A stretch of DNA of 64,000 nucleotides from Streptomyces niveus (GCF_002009175.1 NZ_CP018047.1:4526001-4590000), one strand, 5' to 3'. Numbered from the stretch's first letter, positions 6,710 to 16,034 are shown. Program-made: numbers and translations. Notes: generated from the letters alone by a model not told the origin.

Positions 6710-9700
6710 CTACGCCGCGCTGAGCGGCGCGGCGAGCAACTCCCGTGCCTCCTCGGCCTCCGGCGCGCCCGACCCCTCGTGCAGCGCCAGCGCCTCGCGC
6801 CAGCACACCCGCGCCCGGTCCGCCTGCCCCAGACTCTCCAGCGCCCTGCCCAGCGTGATCAGTACGTTGCCCCTCGTCCGGTCGCCGCCGATGCAGCCGA
6901 TCGCGAGCGCCTGCTCGGCGTGCTGCGCTGCCGCCCCGGCACGGTGGGCCGCGAAATGGGCCTGGGAGATACGGAAATGGGTGGTGCCCTCCCAGAGCCG
7001 CTGCCGGTTCGCCTCGAACCCCTCCAGCGCCTCGCCCAGTTGCTCCAGCGCCTCCGTGTGCCGCCCGGCGTTCGTGAGCGCGATCCCCAGCGCGAAACGG
7101 GCGTTGGAGAGGCGCAGTGTGTGCCCGATGCTGTCGTAGACCTCGACACCCTGCTCGGCCAGCGTCACGGCCCGGGACGTACGGCCCAGGGAGTGCTGGA
7201 TGCGCGAGAGGTTGCACAGGGCGCTCGCCTCGCCGGGGCGGTTGCCGTCGGCGCGGGAGCCCTCCATCGCCCTGAGGAGATGCGCCTCGGCGTCCCGGAA
7301 GCGGCCCTGGTTGAAGGCGATGATGCCCCGGTCGTTGTCCGACCAGTAGACGGGCGCCGGGTCCTGTACGGACTCCGCCAGCGCCGCCGCCTGCCGGGCC
7401 TCGTCGTCCGCGTCCTCGTAACGGCCCGCCACCAGATGGACGTTGGTCATCGAGGTCCGCGCGCGCCCCTCCGTACGGGCGTCGCCGGCCGCGCGCGCCG
7501 CCGCGAGCGCCGAACGGGCCGCCGTCTCGTAGGACTTGGCGTTGGCGCCCGACTCCGCGAGGCCCTGCGCGGCCCACAGCAGATCCACCGCGCCCCGCAG
7601 CCGCGACCCGCCCGCCGCCTGCCGGGCGCACGCCAGCAGACAGTCGGCCTCCGCGTACAGCCAGTCCTGCGCGTCGTTGCGGTCGGTGAAGACCAGGCCC
7701 CCGTACTCCGTCGGCTCCAGATGGTCCTTGAGACGGTCGCCCGGCCGCTCGATCGTGTACACCCGCGCCGCCGTCGCCAGATAGAAGTCCAGCAGCCGGG
7801 AGAGCGCGGCGTCGATCCCGGTGCGCGGCTGTTCGTCGCGGTCGGCGCAGGCACGCGCGTAGAGCCGGACCAGATCGTGGTAGCGGTAGCGGCCGGGCGC
7901 CGCCGACTCCAGGAGCGAGGTGTCCACCAGGGACTCCAGCAGATCCTCGGTGTCGTGCTGCGGAAGATCGAGTACGGCTGCGGCCGCCGCCAGCGAGATG
8001 TCCGGCCCGTCGGCCAGCCCCAGCAGCCGGAACGCGCGGGCCTGGGCGGGCTCCAGCTGCCCGTAGCCGAGTTCGAAGGTCGCCTTCACCGCCAGGTCGC
8101 CCGCCTGGAGTTCGTCCAGCCGCCGGCGCTCGTCGGCGAGCTTCGCCGCCAGGACCGAGACCGTCCATGTGCGGCGCGAGGCCAGCCGGGAGGCGGCGAT
8201 CCGGATGGCGAGCGGCAGGAAACCACAGGCGGCGACCACGTCCAGCGCCGCCTTGCGCTCAGAGGTGACACGCTCCTGACCGACTATGCGCGTGAAGAGC
8301 TGGAGCGCTTCCTCCGGCGACATCACGTCCAGGTCGACCAGATGGGCGCCCTCCAGATCGACCATCCGGACGCGGCTGGTGACGAGCGCGGCACAGCCCT
8401 CCGTACCGGGCAGCAGCGGGCGTACCTGCGCGGCGTCGCGCGCGTTGTCGAGCAGGATCAGCACCCGGCGGCCGTCCAGCGTCGAGCGGTACAGCGCCGA
8501 GCGGTCGTCCAGCGAGTCCGGGATCGCCGAGTCTGGTGTGCCGAGCGCCCGCAGGAACGAGCCGAGCACCGCCTCCGGTTCGGCGAACCGCGCACCCGCG
8601 CCCTGGAGGTCCACGTACAACTGGCCGTCGGGGAAGCGCGGACGGGCCGCGTGCGCGACATGCACGGCGAGCGTCGTCTTGCCCACCCCACCGATACCGG
8701 CGAGCGCGGAGACCGCCATCACCGAACCATCGGCGCTGGCGAGCCTGTTGCCCAACTCCCGTACGAACAGGTCCCGTCCGGTGAAGTCCGGCACCGTGGC
8801 GGGCAGTTGGGCGGGCCGGGTGAAGGTGGCGACGGGCGCGGGTTCCTCCGTCGGGCGGGCCAGTTCGGCGTCCGCCCGCAGGATGCGCTGCTGGAGCCTC
8901 GCGAGTTCGGGCCGCGGGTCCACGCCCAGTTCGTCGGCGAGGAGCCGGCGCGTGTCCGCGTACACGGCCAGCGCCTCCGCCTGCCGGCCGCTGCGGTAGA
9001 GGGCCAGCATCAGCAGTTCGCGCAGACGCTCGCGCAGCGGGTGCGCGGCGGTCAGCGCGGTGAGTTCGGAGACGGCCTCCGCGTGTCTGCCCAGCTCCAG
9101 ATCGATGTCCAGCCGCCCCTCGACGAGCTGGAGCCGCCACTCGACGAGCCGCGCGCGCTCGTTCTCCGCGTACGGCCCGGGTACGGACGCCAGGGGTTCG
9201 CCGTCCCACAGACCGAGCGCCTTGTTGATCAGCACGCGGGCCTGGTGACGGTTCCCCGCCGTCTGCTCCTTCTCGGCGGCGGCGGCCAACTCCTGTGCCA
9301 TACCGAGGTCCAGCGCCTCCGGCCGGGTGCGCAGGGCGTATCCGCCGGACTCGCTGACCAGGACACCGGGGGAGAGGATCTTGCGCAGCCGGGAGGCGTA
9401 CGTCCGCACGGCGGCGAGCGCCTGCGGCGGCGGTGTCTCGCCCCACATGCCGTCGATCAGCTCGGCGGCCGTGGCGGTCCGGCCCTCCCGCAGGAGGAGG
9501 GCGGCGAGCAGGGCGCGCTGCTGGGGTGAACCGGACGACAGCGTCTCGCCACCACGCCAGGCCCGCACCGGTCCGAGTACGGCGAAACGCAGCTCCGCGG
9601 CCGGAGTCGCGGCTCCGGCCGTGGTGTCGGCCGTGGCGCCGCTCTTCGTGCCGGTCGTCATGGTGTTCGGTGTGGCCGGAGCCCGCTGCTCCGGTACGCG

Positions 9701-9721
9701 CGGCCCGCTGTCACGGTCCAT
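6710..9721 (-). CDS. afsR: AfsR: SARP-type regulator with NB-ARC ATPase and TPR domains
   Basis: The 1003-residue protein matches the architecture and size of AfsR (about 990). A winged-helix OmpR-like DNA-binding domain begins ELRFAVLGPVRAWRGGETL (about 43-135). A bacterial transcriptional activation domain follows (about 140-285). The NB-ARC ATPase has a P-loop GIGGVGKTTLA near residues 341-350 and hydrophobic RVLILLDNARDAAQVRPLLPG as the Walker B/RNBS region. Helical TPR-like repeats run from about 670 to the end. The start follows AGGGGGAGCT. AfsR is phosphorylated by AfsK, binds promoter direct repeats and activates afsS; all three genes are here. The N-terminal 40 residues before the DNA-binding domain are longer than I expect and low in complexity. 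Confidence 0.95.
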   Translation of the reverse strand: MDRDSGPRVPEQRAPATPNTMTTGTKSGATADTTAGAATPAAELRFAVLGPVRAWRGGETLSSGSPQQRALLAALLLREGRTATAAELIDGMWGETPPPQALAAVRTYASRLRKILSPGVLVSESGGYALRTRPEALDLGMAQELAAAAEKEQTAGNRHQARVLINKALGLWDGEPLASVPGPYAENERARLVEWRLQLVEGRLDIDLELGRHAEAVSELTALTAAHPLRERLRELLMLALYRSGRQAEALAVYADTRRLLADELGVDPRPELARLQQRILRADAELARPTEEPAPVATFTRPAQLPATVPDFTGRDLFVRELGNRLASADGSVMAVSALAGIGGVGKTTLAVHVAHAARPRFPDGQLYVDLQGAGARFAEPEAVLGSFLRALGTPDSAIPDSLDDRSALYRSTLDGRRVLILLDNARDAAQVRPLLPGTEGCAALVTSRVRMVDLEGAHLVDLDVMSPEEALQLFTRIVGQERVTSERKAALDVVAACGFLPLAIRIAASRLASRRTWTVSVLAAKLADERRRLDELQAGDLAVKATFELGYGQLEPAQARAFRLLGLADGPDISLAAAAAVLDLPQHDTEDLLESLVDTSLLESAAPGRYRYHDLVRLYARACADRDEQPRTGIDAALSRLLDFYLATAARVYTIERPGDRLKDHLEPTEYGGLVFTDRNDAQDWLYAEADCLLACARQAAGGSRLRGAVDLLWAAQGLAESGANAKSYETAARSALAAARAAGDARTEGRARTSMTNVHLVAGRYEDADDEARQAAALAESVQDPAPVYWSDNDRGIIAFNQGRFRDAEAHLLRAMEGSRADGNRPGEASALCNLSRIQHSLGRTSRAVTLAEQGVEVYDSIGHTLRLSNARFALGIALTNAGRHTEALEQLGEALEGFEANRQRLWEGTTHFRISQAHFAAHRAGAAAQHAEQALAIGCIGGDRTRGNVLITLGRALESLGQADRARVCWREALALHEGSGAPEAEEARELLAAPLSAA

Positions 9722-9975
9722 AGCTCCCCCTGCCCGCCGAACTGCCGGTATCGCCCCCGACAGTCTGCCTTGTCCGGAGTGGCGGCGTCAGCCTCGGGCG
9801 AGGGTCTGCACAAGCCCTCGACACGGTAAAGGACACGACCCCTCCGGGTAAATCCGGATGCGGACGGCCCATCGGTCACAACTCGGCGCCCGGATCCGTC
9901 AGGACGGTGAGAGTGCCGCCGGCGCGCGACCGAACGCGACGGCGGCGGCGACACGACAACACGAAGGACACGGCC

Positions 9976-10482
9976 ATGGAAACACGTTCGATCACCGCGG
10001 TTGTCCCCAAGGGCCCGCGGATGACCGAGGACCCGTCCGAGCTGGTCCCCGAGCTGGCGGAGGTGTCGGCGGCGCTGTTCAAGGCCGTCGGCAACGGCTC
10101 CGTACCGCGCACCACGATCAGCCTGGTCCATCTGCGCGCGGGTCAGCTCGTCGGCAGCACCTACCTGACCGTTCTGCACACGGGCTTCCTCCGCGAGGCG
10201 GGGGTGCCGGAGGAGCGGATCACATCGGTGGTCTCCTGGCAGGACTCGCCGTACTTCGACGCCGCCGAACGCGCCGCGCTGGCGCTCGTGGAGGCCGTGC
10301 TCCAGCCGTCCGCGGACGGTGAGCGGGTCTCCGACGAGCTGTACGCGCTGGCGGCCGAGCACTACGACGCCAAGGCGCTCGCGACGCTGGTGAACGCGAT
10401 CGGGCAGGTCGGCTTCTTCATCGCCATCGCGCTGATCGCCAAGCCGGTGCCCGGAAGGTCGTTCAGCGATCCCTGGCGGTGA
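9976..10482 (+). CDS. Carboxymuconolactone decarboxylase/AhpD-fold protein lacking the CxxC cysteines
   Basis: This is a 168-residue protein of the CMD/AhpD all-helical fold. The signature helix RASQxNGCxxC appears here as LRAGQLVGSTYLTVLH (residues 53-68). Both redox cysteines are replaced (Ser61, Leu64) while His68 remains. The downstream helix AERAALALVEAVL and the terminal TLVNAIGQVGFFIAIALIA fit the family. ATG 9976 has GAAGGAC just upstream. It cannot be a thiol peroxidase as AhpD is, so it is likely a non-redox or degenerate member. It diverges from afsR over 254 bases in which I see no other gene. Confidence 0.8.
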   Translation: METRSITAVVPKGPRMTEDPSELVPELAEVSAALFKAVGNGSVPRTTISLVHLRAGQLVGSTYLTVLHTGFLREAGVPEERITSVVSWQDSPYFDAAERAALALVEAVLQPSADGERVSDELYALAAEHYDAKALATLVNAIGQVGFFIAIALIAKPVPGRSFSDPWR

Positions 10483-10488
10483 GCCGGT

Positions 10489-10520
10489 GCCCCGCCCCCG
10501 TATCGCTACGGGGGCGGGGC
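10489..10520 (+). terminator. Intrinsic-terminator-like hairpin
   Basis: A perfect 14-bp stem (10489-10502 with 10507-10520) has loop TCGC. It lies six bases after the CMD stop and opposite the end of the convergent PHP gene, so it may stop both transcripts. Confidence 0.85.
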
Positions 10521-10557
10521 CCGTTCCGCATGACACCGACCGGGCGCCCTTGATCGG

Positions 10558-12120
10558 CTACGCGCCCTTGCCGCCCAGGAACACCGGGTTGGTGAGCGCG
10601 ACGAACGGGCCGGGCAGACCGGGCACGCCCGGGACCGCCGGCGGGCGGCGTACCTCCGCGCGTACGTACGTCGCGTACTCGGCGGTCGTACGCCACTCCA
10701 CCGTGCCCGACCCCGACTCCGGCAGCGCGGCGGTGTGCAGCGTCCCCTGGTCGGTGACGATGCGCGCCGAGCTGCCCGCCGGGGCGCCGGTGACCTCCAG
10801 CCGTACCGTCACGGGGGCGTCGTCGGCCACCCGCAGCCGCTCGCCGATGCCCGCGTGCTGCCCGCGACCGCCCGAGGCGCCGAACGTCACGGACACCGCC
10901 GCCGACTCCGCGATGTAGCTGCGGCCCGCGCGGATACCGGCCAGGATCGCCTCGCGGGAGAGCTCGTCGGCGAGGACGACGGTCTGCGGGGTGCCGATCG
11001 GGTCGGGGTCGCGGTGTGCGTCGCTGCTGCCCATAGCCGGGGTCCACGACTGTCCCGAACGGGCGGCCGACACCAGGGTGTTGTCCCAGGAGGCCAGGGC
11101 CACCTCGTCCTCCGGGGTGAAGGGACCGTTCCACACCTCGACCGCGTCGGCGTCCCCGAAGCCGAACTTCCAGTTGCAGCCGATGCAGGTGGCGTGCGGA
11201 TGCGCGGGTACGACCAGCCCGCCCGCGCGCCGCACCTCGCGGGCGTAGTGCCCGAAGCGGTTGTCGCGTGCCCGGTAGCGCCAGTCGACGAACGTGCCCG
11301 CGTCCATGCCGATGGCGACGACATGGCCGTTACGGGTGGTGATCTCCTCACCCGTGAGGATCAGCAGGTCGTCGCCCCACAGCCCGTCCCACGCGCCGTG
11401 CGAGGACGAGGTGTTGTGCTCACTGGTGTTGATGAAGTCCAGCCCCGCCGCCCGCGCGCCCGCCGCGATCTCGGCCGGGGTGCGCCTGCCGTCCGAGTGC
11501 ACGGAGTGCAGATGGCAGTCGCCCCGGTACCAGGCGCGCCCGCGCCCCTTGGCCCGCTCGGGCGGGTGGACCGGGCGCGGGGTGCTGCCGGGGGAGCCGT
11601 AGGTGAGGGTGATCGTGACCTCGTACGCGAGACCTTCGGGCGCGACGGTGTACGGGCCCAGCGCGATGTGCCACTTCCCGGAGCGCACCGGGCCCGGCAG
11701 ATAGCCGGGGGTCGCCTCGTCGGCGCGGATGAAGAACTCGGTACGCGCGCCGCCGGACCAGCCCCGGAAGCCTTTCCCGCCCAGTTCGGTGCCGCGCTCG
11801 TCGAAGATGCCGATGTCGAGTGCGTTGCCCTGGGTGCCGGCCGGGACGGTGGGGCGTACGTAGCTGTACGAGACGCGGATCTCGCGGACGCCGCGCGGTA
11901 CGTCGACCGGGAGGTAGACGAAGTCGGGGGAGCCGGTGGGCAGGGTGCCGCGTACGGTCTGCGTCTCCGTGCCGGTGCCGGTCCCCGTGCTGTTGCCGTT
12001 GCCGTTTCCGCTGGGCGCGGCGTTCGCGAAGCTCACGGTGCCCAACGTAAGGGCCGCCGCCGCTCCGGTCACGAGCAGACCGCGTCTGCCCATCGCGTGT
12101 TCCGTGTGGTCGTTGCACAT
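10558..12120 (-). CDS. Secreted CehA/McbA-type PHP-domain metallohydrolase
   Basis: This is 520 residues. The start ATG 12120 gives a Tat-like signal (MGRRGLLVTGAAAALTLG, about residues 10-27, cleavage near ANA-APSG), so export in folded form is likely. Residues about 45-180 form a beta-rich domain. The PHP phosphoesterase core starts at about 195 with DCHLHSVHSDG (HxH metal motif), followed by INTSEHNTS and TGEEITTRNGHVVAIG, PAHPHATC, and SSDAHRDPD near 415. Relatives are CehA carbaryl esterase and various PHP hydrolases. Substrate unknown. Divergent from the LLM gene at 12410 over 289 bases in which I see no gene. Confidence 0.85.
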   Translation of the reverse strand: MCNDHTEHAMGRRGLLVTGAAAALTLGTVSFANAAPSGNGNGNSTGTGTGTETQTVRGTLPTGSPDFVYLPVDVPRGVREIRVSYSYVRPTVPAGTQGNALDIGIFDERGTELGGKGFRGWSGGARTEFFIRADEATPGYLPGPVRSGKWHIALGPYTVAPEGLAYEVTITLTYGSPGSTPRPVHPPERAKGRGRAWYRGDCHLHSVHSDGRRTPAEIAAGARAAGLDFINTSEHNTSSSHGAWDGLWGDDLLILTGEEITTRNGHVVAIGMDAGTFVDWRYRARDNRFGHYAREVRRAGGLVVPAHPHATCIGCNWKFGFGDADAVEVWNGPFTPEDEVALASWDNTLVSAARSGQSWTPAMGSSDAHRDPDPIGTPQTVVLADELSREAILAGIRAGRSYIAESAAVSVTFGASGGRGQHAGIGERLRVADDAPVTVRLEVTGAPAGSSARIVTDQGTLHTAALPESGSGTVEWRTTAEYATYVRAEVRRPPAVPGVPGLPGPFVALTNPVFLGGKGA

Positions 12121-12409
12121 GCTGGCGGCTCCCCAGGAGTGTCGAGAGGGACAGGAAGGGACAGGAACGGTCAGGAGTGGTGCACTCGAACCCTGGTATT
12201 GAGCCGTGAACGGGCGGGCAAGGGAAGGGGTTCGGAAGGTGGTCCGGACATTGCCACTGGCTGGTGGGGGTCCGGGTCGCATCAGTCCCGCCGGGCCGGG
12301 CATAGGTTTGTACGCCGTTCACGCACCGCTCGCCGACAGCTCGCCGGCCGCCCGCCCACCGCCCGGCTCCGCCACCCGACCCGAACCGACCCGAAAAGAG
12401 AAGGCCCGC

Positions 12410-13237
12410 ATGCGGATCGCGACCACCATCTTCCTCACCGACGAGACGATCACGCCCGTGCGGCTCGCAAGGGAGCTGGAGGAGCGTGGCTTCGCCGGGC
12501 TCTACCTCCCCGAGCACACCCATATCCCGGTCGAGCGGGCGACGCCGTACCCGGCGGGCGGCGAACTGCCGCGCGAGTACGGCCGTACGCTCGACCCCTT
12601 CGTCGCGCTGGCCCAGGCGGCGGCGGTCACCGACCGCCTCGGCCTCGCCACCGGGATCACGCTCATCGCCCAGCACGACCCGATCGACCTCGCCAAGCAG
12701 ATCGCGACGCTGGACCATCTCTCCGGCGGCCGGTTCACCCTTGGACTCGGCTTCGGCTGGAACAAGGAGGAAGCGGCGGACCACGGCGTCCACTGGACGA
12801 CCCGGCGCGAACTCGGCTGGGACCGGCTGGCGATGATGCGGGCGCTGTGGGCGCCCGAACCGACGCCGTACGAGGGCGAGTTCGCCTCGGTGCGTCCCAG
12901 CGAGGCCCACCCCAAGCCGGCGAACGGCGCCCCGCGCACCCTGGTCGGCGGAGCGGCGGGCCTCAGACTCTTCGCCCGGATCGCCGAACAGGCGGACGGC
13001 TGGCTCCCCATCGGCGGCCGGGGCCTGGGCGAGTCGATCCCGGCCCTGCGCAAGGCATGGGAGGGCGCGGGCCGCGCCCCCGAAGCACTCCAGATCGTCC
13101 CGTACGCGGTCCGCCCCTCCCCCGGCAAGCTGACGCACTACGCGGACCTGGGCGTGAACGAGGTGGTGCTGCAACTGCCCTCGGGCGGCGAGAGCGAGGT
13201 GCTGGGGGCGCTGGACGAGTTCGCGCGGTACGTGTGA
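12410..13237 (+). CDS. LLM-class F420-dependent oxidoreductase
   Basis: The 275-residue luciferase-like monooxygenase fold is of the F420-dependent subgroup (TIGR03619-like as I recall). The start MRIATTIFLTDETITPVRLARELEERGFAGLYLPEHTHIP-type N-terminus, GLATGITLIAQHDPIDLAKQIATLDHLS and the signature GRFTLGLGFGWNKEEA are clear. ATG 12410 follows AAAGAGAAGG; longer in-frame starts have no ribosome site and no family sequence. The window also has fbiC, which makes the F420 chromophore. The substrate cannot be told. Confidence 0.88.
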   Translation: MRIATTIFLTDETITPVRLARELEERGFAGLYLPEHTHIPVERATPYPAGGELPREYGRTLDPFVALAQAAAVTDRLGLATGITLIAQHDPIDLAKQIATLDHLSGGRFTLGLGFGWNKEEAADHGVHWTTRRELGWDRLAMMRALWAPEPTPYEGEFASVRPSEAHPKPANGAPRTLVGGAAGLRLFARIAEQADGWLPIGGRGLGESIPALRKAWEGAGRAPEALQIVPYAVRPSPGKLTHYADLGVNEVVLQLPSGGESEVLGALDEFARYV

Positions 13238-13285
13238 CGGGCTACGCGTGACGGGGCGGGGCCGGGGGCGAGGGCTGAGCCGGGG

Positions 13286-13801
13286 CTACGCGCCCACCGT
13301 TCCGTCGACTCCCTCGCGCAGCAGGTCCGCGTGGCCATTGTGGCGGCCGTACTCCAGGAGCACGTGCAGCATCACCATCCGCAGTGAGACGTCCTCGCCC
13401 CACCTCGGCTGATGCCCCGTCACATCCAGCGATTCGGCGGCCCGTTCAATGCGCCGTGAGTTCTCGACCTCGGCCTCCCAGGCGGTGAACGCCTCCGACC
13501 GGGTCGAGCCGCTCGCGTCGTACGCCGCCTGGAAGTCGATCACGCCCGGGGGTGACCACAGCATCGGCGCCCCGTTGTCCTCGAACACCCGCCGGAACCA
13601 GGCGCGTTCGACCTCCGCCAGATGGCGTACGAGGCCGAGCAGGGACAGCGTCGAGGGCGCCATCGACTGCTGCCGCAACTCGTCGTCGCTCAGCCCGGCG
13701 CATTTCATGGCGAGGGTCGCGCGGTGGTAGTCGAGGAAGGCCCGCAATGTCTCGCGCTCGTCGCCGAGGTGGGGAGGGCCTACGCGGGTATCGGTGCTCA
13801 T
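13286..13801 (-). CDS. DinB/DUF664 family protein
   Basis: This is 171 residues of a four-helix DinB-like fold. LRAFLDYHRATLAMKCAGLSDDEL starts helix 1, LLGLVRHLAEVERAWFRRVF carries the first metal histidine, and LRMVMLHVLLEYGRHNGHADLLRE carries the HxxxH-type pair. These are metal-binding proteins, some of them mycothiol- or bacillithiol-dependent transferases. ATG 13801 has GAGGAGCC upstream. A second DinB gene lies at 55381-55893. Confidence 0.85.
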   Translation of the reverse strand: MSTDTRVGPPHLGDERETLRAFLDYHRATLAMKCAGLSDDELRQQSMAPSTLSLLGLVRHLAEVERAWFRRVFEDNGAPMLWSPPGVIDFQAAYDASGSTRSEAFTAWEAEVENSRRIERAAESLDVTGHQPRWGEDVSLRMVMLHVLLEYGRHNGHADLLREGVDGTVGA

Positions 13802-13894
13802 GTGCCGGGCTCCTCGTCCACCCATGGTTTCGCGTGTTTCGGAAGGCGAGGATAACGGGCGTCGTCACTTCGCCGGATCGACGAGGGGAACGCG

Positions 13895-14413
13895 ATGGAA
13901 CAGGAGAACCCGGACCCTGTCCGCCAGGAGCCGGCCGGCGCGACGACTCAGATGCGGCATCTGACGGGAGAGGTCGAGAAGATCGCCGTCGAGGCGGGCA
14001 TCGGGGCGCGGCGTGCGCAGCGGCGGGGCAAGTTCTGGAACGCCACCCACTTGATGCTGGGTTTCCCCGCCGCCGTACTCGCCGCGGTGTCCGGGGCGAC
14101 GGGTCTCACCTCGCCCGACGCGCGGGTACCGGCCGCCGTTCTCGCCCTGCTCGCCGCGGGGTTCTCCTCCGGGGCGGCGTTCCTGCGCGCGGAGGCACGG
14201 CAGTTGGCGAACCTGCGCCGCAGATACGCCTGGCAGGACGTCGAGGTCCGGGCCCGCCTGGTGCTGGCGCGGGAGGCGTACATGACCGAGGAGGATCTGT
14301 ACCAGGCGCTCTCCCGATTACTCGAACAGCGACGGGCCGTACCCTCCAGCGCGATCGTCCTGTCCGAACTCCCGGCCCCACCGACCCAGCCGGATCCGCC
14401 GCAGATCAGCTGA
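13895..14413 (+). CDS. Two-helix membrane protein resembling SLATT-domain effectors
   Basis: This is 172 residues. A helical N-terminal part (LTGEVEKIAVEAGIGARRAQRRGKFW, split by a break) leads to two adjacent membrane helices (about 52-72 and 79-99: LMLGFPAAVLAAVSGATGL and VPAAVLALLAAGFSSGAAF). A long cytoplasmic helix (about 102-150) follows. This layout matches SLATT (SMODS and SLOG-associating two-TM) proteins, which in other bacteria serve as pore-type effectors of nucleotide-signalling defence. No SMODS, SLOG or reverse-transcriptase partner is next to it, so a defence role is unproven. The tail is Pro-rich. Confidence 0.6.
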   Translation: MEQENPDPVRQEPAGATTQMRHLTGEVEKIAVEAGIGARRAQRRGKFWNATHLMLGFPAAVLAAVSGATGLTSPDARVPAAVLALLAAGFSSGAAFLRAEARQLANLRRRYAWQDVEVRARLVLAREAYMTEEDLYQALSRLLEQRRAVPSSAIVLSELPAPPTQPDPPQIS

Positions 14414-14541
14414 CGTCCTGATCGCACGAAGTGACTCTGTGTGCACGTTTGTTGCTGTACCGTGAGCACAAAGCGGCCCCCATCGCCGGTTCGCACCCAG
14501 CGACGAGGGCCTACACGACGAGTGCGATAGGAGCACCCGTA

Positions 14542-15381
14542 ATGCTTCGGCATGTTATCCCGCCTGCCCGTTTCTTCTCGCAGGTATCGAACGAAATCAT
14601 CCGCCATCCGCGTCTGTCCTCCGACGCCGTAAGGCTGTTGACCTGGCAGCTCTCGCTCCCGCTGAACGCCGAGGAATCACTCTCGCGGACCGCGACACGC
14701 GCCGGGATCAAGAAGGGCGCGTTCCTCCGTGCCAAAGGGCAGTTGAAGGCGGAGGGATACGTCCACGAGTGGCGCCAGCAGGGCGTTCGTGGTCTGTGGT
14801 CCACCGTCCAACTCGTGTCGAGCGTCCCGCTGTCGGAGGCGGAGGCGGCGGCCGTGAGAGGCGGAGGAGTCCCGGTCGCGGCTCCGGCGGTCACTTCTCC
14901 GGCCGCCGGTCGGCCGACGGGCCGGGCCGCCGGTCGTCATCCAGAAAACACCCCGAAGGGGAACACCTCCCACCATCAGGAGCCGGACGCGGCGCGTGAG
15001 GCGGTGACCGACCTCCACCACCTCGACCGCCGCCTGCGCGTCCCACGCGGGATGCTGCCCCAACTGGCCACGCTCGCCGCGCAGTGGCTGGCACGCGGCC
15101 ACACGGCCGACGGCGTACGCACCGAGATCCGCCGGAGCCTGCCCGCCACCGATACGTGCATCCACAGCCCCGGCGGCCTGGTCCGCTACATCCTCCGCGA
15201 GCCCCCGACCACACAACTGCCCCGCCCCGCCCCCGTCCCCCGGGTGGCCCAGATGCGCGAGTGCGAGAGCGAAAGCCACATCCAGCCCCTGCTGTTCCGC
15301 CCCACGACGGACGAGACCACGTGCCAGTCCTGCACGGCGGCCCAGGACCCGCTCACACCCGAGCGAAACGACCGCCGCTAG
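14542..15381 (+). CDS. Winged-helix DNA-binding protein of the replication-initiator-like type
   Basis: This is 279 residues. Residues 1-100 look like a winged helix: FSQVSNEIIRHPRLSSDAVRLLTWQLSLP, then SLSRTATRAGIKKGAFLRAKGQLKAEGYVHEW. The middle (about 105-165) is a variable Ala/Gly/Pro linker. The C-terminal 110 residues have a helical region (LDRRLRVPRGMLPQLATLAAQWLARGH) and end with a Cys pair in TCQSC. Proteins like this are common and unnamed in Streptomyces. ATG 14542 follows ATAGGAG. Target unknown. It is convergent with the toxin-island genes. Confidence 0.65.
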   Translation: MLRHVIPPARFFSQVSNEIIRHPRLSSDAVRLLTWQLSLPLNAEESLSRTATRAGIKKGAFLRAKGQLKAEGYVHEWRQQGVRGLWSTVQLVSSVPLSEAEAAAVRGGGVPVAAPAVTSPAAGRPTGRAAGRHPENTPKGNTSHHQEPDAAREAVTDLHHLDRRLRVPRGMLPQLATLAAQWLARGHTADGVRTEIRRSLPATDTCIHSPGGLVRYILREPPTTQLPRPAPVPRVAQMRECESESHIQPLLFRPTTDETTCQSCTAAQDPLTPERNDRR

Positions 15382-15387
15382 GCGCAC

Positions 15388-15819
15388 TCAGGCTTCACAA
15401 CCCTGGTCGTGCGTGTTCGCCTCGATCCCCGACTCCTGAAGGAGATGCGCGACGAGGGAGGCCTCCACATGAGTGCCGCGCCATCCCGTCGTGGTGAGTT
15501 CTGTCGCGGCCCGCTTCGCGTCTTGAAGTGACCAACCGAATACGTCGCGAAAGACTTTGAGAACCCTGCCACCCTGACCACCGCTGCCGCCGACCCGAAC
15601 CTGGCCGGTCCCGTACCTCTCTATGATCCGCCCCCGGACGCACTCGGGAGCCGGCCCGCGATTGACATCGTCGGCCGCGATTCCGCACCCGTCACAAGAC
15701 CAGTTCAACTCCCACCCCAGCCTGCCTTCGCTTATCAGCTGGACGGCCTCGCTCCGGCAGGGGTGGCGGCAGCTCATGCACTCGGTCTCAAATGCCGCTG
15801 CTTGTACGGTCGTTCTCAT
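15388..15819 (-). CDS. Putative immunity-type protein: Cys-rich ribbon plus ribosomal L7/L12 C-domain-like segment
   Basis: This is 143 residues. The N-terminal part has two CxxC-like knuckles (CMSCRHPC near 15-20 and CDGCG near 43-46) that may bind zinc. The C-terminal part (RVLKVFRDVFGWSLQDAKRAATEL ... HVEASLVAHLLQESGIEAN, split here) has the same hydrophobic and AK pattern as the L7/L12 C-terminal domain. Its start overlaps the stop of the Im-like gene by one base (TGATG), so the two are translationally coupled. Position as the last gene behind an Rhs toxin suggests an immunity or orphan-immunity role. This is inference. Confidence 0.6.
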   Translation of the reverse strand: MRTTVQAAAFETECMSCRHPCRSEAVQLISEGRLGWELNWSCDGCGIAADDVNRGPAPECVRGRIIERYGTGQVRVGGSGGQGGRVLKVFRDVFGWSLQDAKRAATELTTTGWRGTHVEASLVAHLLQESGIEANTHDQGCEA

Positions 15820-16034
15820 CAGAGCGCGATCGGGCGGTACGAGAGCGCCTTGTCGACCACTTCCTCCGGGGAGAGTTCAGGGCTCGCGTAGAAAATGTAA
15901 TCGCCCACGCGAGGGTCCATCACCTGTTCCTCCAGCCGCTCCATGAGCTGATCGCCCACCTCTTCCGAGTCTCCGCCGGCCATTATTCGACGAACCAGGG
16001 AGATCAGCTCATCCCGAGACATGCGCGGACTCAT
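15819..16034 (-). CDS. Colicin/pyocin (Im7/Im9-like) immunity protein
   Basis: This is 71 residues and short even for the family (about 85). The pattern SRDELISLVRRIM, then a gap, then DPRVGDYIFYASPELSPEEVV lines up with Im9: helix I, the acidic helix II, the short HPSGSDLIYYP helix III (here DPRVGDYIFYA) and SP..IV leading to a terminal aromatic-Arg (YR for WR). AAGGATTCC precedes ATG 16034. In E. coli these proteins bind DNase colicins of the HNH class, but the Rhs tip here shows no HNH motif. It may protect against another strain's toxin or represent a non-standard pair. Confidence 0.7.
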   Translation of the reverse strand: MSPRMSRDELISLVRRIMAGGDSEEVGDQLMERLEEQVMDPRVGDYIFYASPELSPEEVVDKALSYRPIAL

